A DNA stretch of 64,000 bases from Fibrobacterota bacterium. GTDB taxonomy: Bacteria > Fibrobacterota > Chitinivibrionia > Chitinivibrionales > Chitinispirillaceae. The first letter of the stretch is position 1, and each line of letters begins with the position of its first letter. Position numbers and translations under genes: made by a program. Shown in pieces: positions 61,355 to 64,000 of this stretch. A model generated the notes under the pieces. The model made no database searches. It was not told the origin of the DNA and saw nothing but the letters and a program-made list of their open reading frames with translations. The DNA lies in the NCBI GenBank assembly GCA_023412475.1, contig JAEYNR010000006.1, positions 124,001-188,000 on the forward strand, read 5' to 3'.

Positions 61355-63151
61355 GTGGTAACTGATAAAATTCGCAATTTTTGTATAATAGCACATATTG
61401 ATCATGGTAAATCAACTCTGGCAGATCGTTTTCTGGAAATCACTGGTACAGTAAGCAAATTGAAGATGCAGGCGCAGGTTCTGGATGATATGGATCTGGA
61501 GCGAGAGCGTGGTATTACCATTAAATCTCATCCTGTCAGGATGATGTATACTGCTTCTGATAGTGAAACTTATCAGTTTAATCTTATCGATACACCTGGA
61601 CACGTTGACTTTTCCTACGAAGTATCCCGTTCACTGGCTTCTTGCGAGGGAGCGATTCTGGTTGTAGATGCCACTCAGGGAATTGAGGCACAGACCCTTA
61701 CCAATATTTTTCTTGCACTTGACAATGACCTGTCCATCATTCCGGTACTCAACAAAGTAGACCTCCCTTCTGCACACCCCGAAGAGATAAGAAAGCAAGT
61801 GTCAGAACTTTTGGGTGTAGATCCTTCAACCATTCTGACTTGCAGCGCGAAAACCGGTGAAGGAGTCGCTCCCATTCTTGAGCGGGTTATTACCGATGTA
61901 CCCCCACCTTCTGGTAGTGAGTCAAAGCCATTGAAGGCACTGGTTTTTGATTCAAAATTTGATGCATTCCGGGGAGCAATCGCTTATGTGAGAGTTGTTG
62001 ATGGAATACTGAAAAAAGGTGATAAGATACAGTTTCTTTCAACAGGAAGAGATTATGAAGTGGATGAGATTGGTTTTTTTCGCATGGGACGTGTTTCAGT
62101 AGGTGTTCTTTGTCCAGGTGAAGTAGGTTATGTAATTGCAAACATACGCACCACTTCTGATATTAAAACCGGTGATACTATCACCACCCGCCTTAATGGC
62201 ACAACCGAAGCGATTGCAGGTTTTAAGGAAGTCAAGCCAATGGTGTTCAGTGGTATCTATCCGGTCGACAAGGCAGATTACGAGGATCTCCGGTCTGCAC
62301 TGGAAAAGCTGCAACTCAATGATTCTTCTCTTAGTTATGAACCGGAGACATCCGCAGCACTTGGCTTTGGATTCAGAGCCGGGTTTCTGGGTCTTTTACA
62401 TATGGAAATCATACAGGAACGTTTGTTCAGAGAGTTTAATGTAAACATTATTACCACCGTACCCAATGTAAGATATGTGGTCACTCTCAAAACCGGTGAA
62501 GAAGTAATAGTGGAAAGCCCTGCAAAAATGCCTTCTGTTCAGGAAATCGACAGTATTAAAGAACCGATTTCCAAAATCCAGATTATCACTCCTTCCGAAT
62601 TTGTGGGAGCGATTATGAAGCTTTGTGAGGAGAAGCGGGGCAAGTTGATAACCATGGAATATCTGGAAACTACCAGGGTCTGCATTCACTATAGAGTTCC
62701 ACTTTCAGAGATGATCATTGATTTTTTTGACAGACTCAAGAGTATATCCAAAGGATATGCATCTATGGATTATGAGCTGGAGGGATATGTTCAGGATTCA
62801 CTGGTCAAGCTTGACATTCTGATCAATGGCTCTCCTGTAGATGCATTCTCTACGATTGTTCACAGAGATAACTCTCACCATTTTGGAATTGCCATCACCT
62901 CAAAGCTGAAGGAGCTTATACCCCGTCAGCAATATGAAGTTGCCATACAGGCAGCAATAGGGGCAAAAGTCATTGCCAGAACAACAGTCAAAGCATATCG
63001 TAAAGATGTCACATCGAAATGTTACGGAGGGGATATTTCCAGAAAACGCAAGCTTCTTGAGAAACAGAAGGAAGGTAAGAAGCGGATGAAGCAGATTGGG
63101 AATGTCGAAATTCCTCAAGAAGCATTTTTAGCTGTACTGAGCCGGGAGTAG
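61355..63151 (+). CDS. lepA: Elongation factor 4 (LepA)
   Basis: 598 residues from a GTG at 61355, chosen because this gives the normal family start (KIRNFCIIAHIDHGKSTLAD) and length, with CAGGT 7 bp upstream. GTPase motifs are AHIDHGKST, DTPGHVDF and NKVDLPSA. The LepA-specific C-terminal domain is present (KVIARTTVKAYRKDVTSKCY, GGDISRKRKLLEKQKEGKK). It acts on the ribosome during initiation or stalled elongation. The signal-peptidase-like gene follows 6 bp later, the classic lepA-lepB order. Confidence 0.97.
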   Translation: MVTDKIRNFCIIAHIDHGKSTLADRFLEITGTVSKLKMQAQVLDDMDLERERGITIKSHPVRMMYTASDSETYQFNLIDTPGHVDFSYEVSRSLASCEGAILVVDATQGIEAQTLTNIFLALDNDLSIIPVLNKVDLPSAHPEEIRKQVSELLGVDPSTILTCSAKTGEGVAPILERVITDVPPPSGSESKPLKALVFDSKFDAFRGAIAYVRVVDGILKKGDKIQFLSTGRDYEVDEIGFFRMGRVSVGVLCPGEVGYVIANIRTTSDIKTGDTITTRLNGTTEAIAGFKEVKPMVFSGIYPVDKADYEDLRSALEKLQLNDSSLSYEPETSAALGFGFRAGFLGLLHMEIIQERLFREFNVNIITTVPNVRYVVTLKTGEEVIVESPAKMPSVQEIDSIKEPISKIQIITPSEFVGAIMKLCEEKRGKLITMEYLETTRVCIHYRVPLSEMIIDFFDRLKSISKGYASMDYELEGYVQDSLVKLDILINGSPVDAFSTIVHRDNSHHFGIAITSKLKELIPRQQYEVAIQAAIGAKVIARTTVKAYRKDVTSKCYGGDISRKRKLLEKQKEGKKRMKQIGNVEIPQEAFLAVLSRE

Positions 63152-63157
63152 CAATGC

Positions 63158-64000
63158 ATGGATAAACGCGGACACACAAACAGACATTTTGACACTCAGG
63201 CATTTCTTTACCGTTCCATTATTCAGATATCTGTTATACTTGGGGTAGGAATTCTGGTGAAAATATCATTTGTAGATGTGATTAGAATGTCAGGCAACCA
63301 GATGCATCCTACGGTTCTCTCCGGAGATAGACTTCTGGTTTTCCGCTCTCCCTATCTTCCCATGTTTAAAAAAATGATAAAGCCCGGTTATAAAAAACCG
63401 GTACTTTTCAGGATGTCATCAGGCAAGAACAAACTGGGATGTCTGAGAATTGCAGCCCTCTCAACCGATACCGTCAGTATTGACAATGGTATGTTTATCA
63501 ACCTCGCTAACCCGGCGCTTACATTTCCATTCATCGGAAAAGACGACCAGATTCATCCCGAAGATTACTCTCCCCGCGATTATTTCAAGCCCTACCGTGT
63601 TCCCGCAACTGGGGATACGATTCTACTGGACAGTCTTTGCTCGCGTGATCTTTTTTTTGCAGTTTCTGTGATCAAACAGGAAAAACCTGAAAAATCTATC
63701 GCAGTAAAGCCATTATTGTTTATAGACGATTCACTGGCCAATAATTATCAGATATCAGGATTCACTCTTTATACTGGTTCAATCGATTCGATTCCTTCTG
63801 AATTAAGCACTGACTGGTTTTTCTGGGTCAGGCTGGAAAATTATCTGAAGCAGGTGAATACTCAAAGAACAGTTTCTCTATCATTTGCAGTAAAATTTGA
63901 CCAAACCCGGATTCATCACTATATTGTAAAGAATGATTATGTGTTTTTACTGGCTGATAACTGGAATTCCGGGTTGGACTCCAGGTATTTCGGTCCGGTA
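63158..64000 (+). CDS. Signal peptidase I homologue lacking the catalytic Ser/Lys, 3' end cut by the window
   Basis: At least 281 residues with one N-terminal span (IIQISVILGVGILVKISFVD). Signal peptidase I has S-x-S-M-x-P-T-L at the active Ser, but here the segment is MSGNQMHPTVLSGDRLLV, with Gln in place of that Ser. The Lys box (usually K-R-V-V-G-x-P-G-D) appears as GCLRIAALSTDTVSIDNG, with Leu at the Lys. The third box is well kept: FLLADNWNSGLDSRYFGPV against G-D-N-x3-S-x-D-S-R. It therefore looks like an inactive member that keeps the fold. ATG 63158 has GGGAG upstream. Confidence 0.8.
   Translation, partial: MDKRGHTNRHFDTQAFLYRSIIQISVILGVGILVKISFVDVIRMSGNQMHPTVLSGDRLLVFRSPYLPMFKKMIKPGYKKPVLFRMSSGKNKLGCLRIAALSTDTVSIDNGMFINLANPALTFPFIGKDDQIHPEDYSPRDYFKPYRVPATGDTILLDSLCSRDLFFAVSVIKQEKPEKSIAVKPLLFIDDSLANNYQISGFTLYTGSIDSIPSELSTDWFFWVRLENYLKQVNTQRTVSLSFAVKFDQTRIHHYIVKNDYVFLLADNWNSGLDSRYFGPV

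Overview
The window comes from a low-to-mid GC bacterium with a Gram-negative type envelope and a largely anaerobic, plant- or chitin-polymer style of life. The clues point to Fibrobacterota (Chitinispirillia-like), though no marker here proves it. They are a GH9 cellulase with an N-terminal Ig-like domain and a type IX-like C-terminal sorting domain, the decayed remains of a second NYPNPF-type sorting domain, a PorV/UPF0164-like outer-membrane barrel, a three-subunit NAD-linked [FeFe] hydrogenase, tandem flagellins, and a MurE with the DNPR motif typical of meso-diaminopimelate cell walls.

Layout. 1-7.4 kb: the 5' part of icd, a tRNA-Gly(CCC), a broken secreted-protein gene, ferritin, a frameshifted Rpn-family nuclease gene, and a 975-residue protein joining an outer-membrane barrel, a TPR, a decayed phosphatase-like domain and a beta-propeller. 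7.4-15 kb: an Smr protein, an M29-like aminopeptidase, cysK, larE, tgt and dxs. 15-18.1 kb: three short flagellins with a sigma-28 promoter in front of the first. 18.8-26 kb: a GT-C type membrane glycosyltransferase, remnants, then hydB-hydA-hydC. 26-31 kb: a pair of paralogous barrel-like exported proteins and several gene remnants. 31-38 kb: GH9 cellulase, radical SAM protein, PEP-CTERM protein, an intact Rpn gene, more remnants and an epimerase. 38-46 kb (minus strand): smpB, amidase, murI, yebC, ruvC, ruvA, a pentapeptide-repeat gene, ruvB, a DUF2905 gene and acylphosphatase. 46-60.8 kb (minus strand): the division and cell-wall (dcw) cluster mraZ-rsmH-ftsL-ftsI-murE-murF-murD-ftsW-murC-ftsQ-ftsA-ftsZ. 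61.3 kb to the end: lepA and a signal peptidase I homologue lacking its catalytic residues.

How the genes work together. The dcw cluster is tightly overlapped and begins with a recognisable sigma-70 promoter followed by four MraZ-type boxes at 10-bp spacing, but it lacks mraY and murG, which normally sit where two tiny gaps are seen. The ruv operon carries an extra pentapeptide-repeat gene translationally coupled to ruvA. The hydrogenase genes form one unit for H2/NAD(P)H/ferredoxin chemistry.

Accessory stretches (1-4.5, 18-21, 25.6-31, 36.5-37.1 and 46.0-46.6 kb) hold many decaying genes and dispersed repeats. The most interesting items are the Rpn genes with a possible internal antitoxin-like start and variable 24-bp repeats, the apparent non-AUG start of hydA, the signal-peptidase pseudoenzyme beside lepA, and the three-part barrel/phosphatase/propeller protein. 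No rRNA, CRISPR array or intact insertion sequence was seen.
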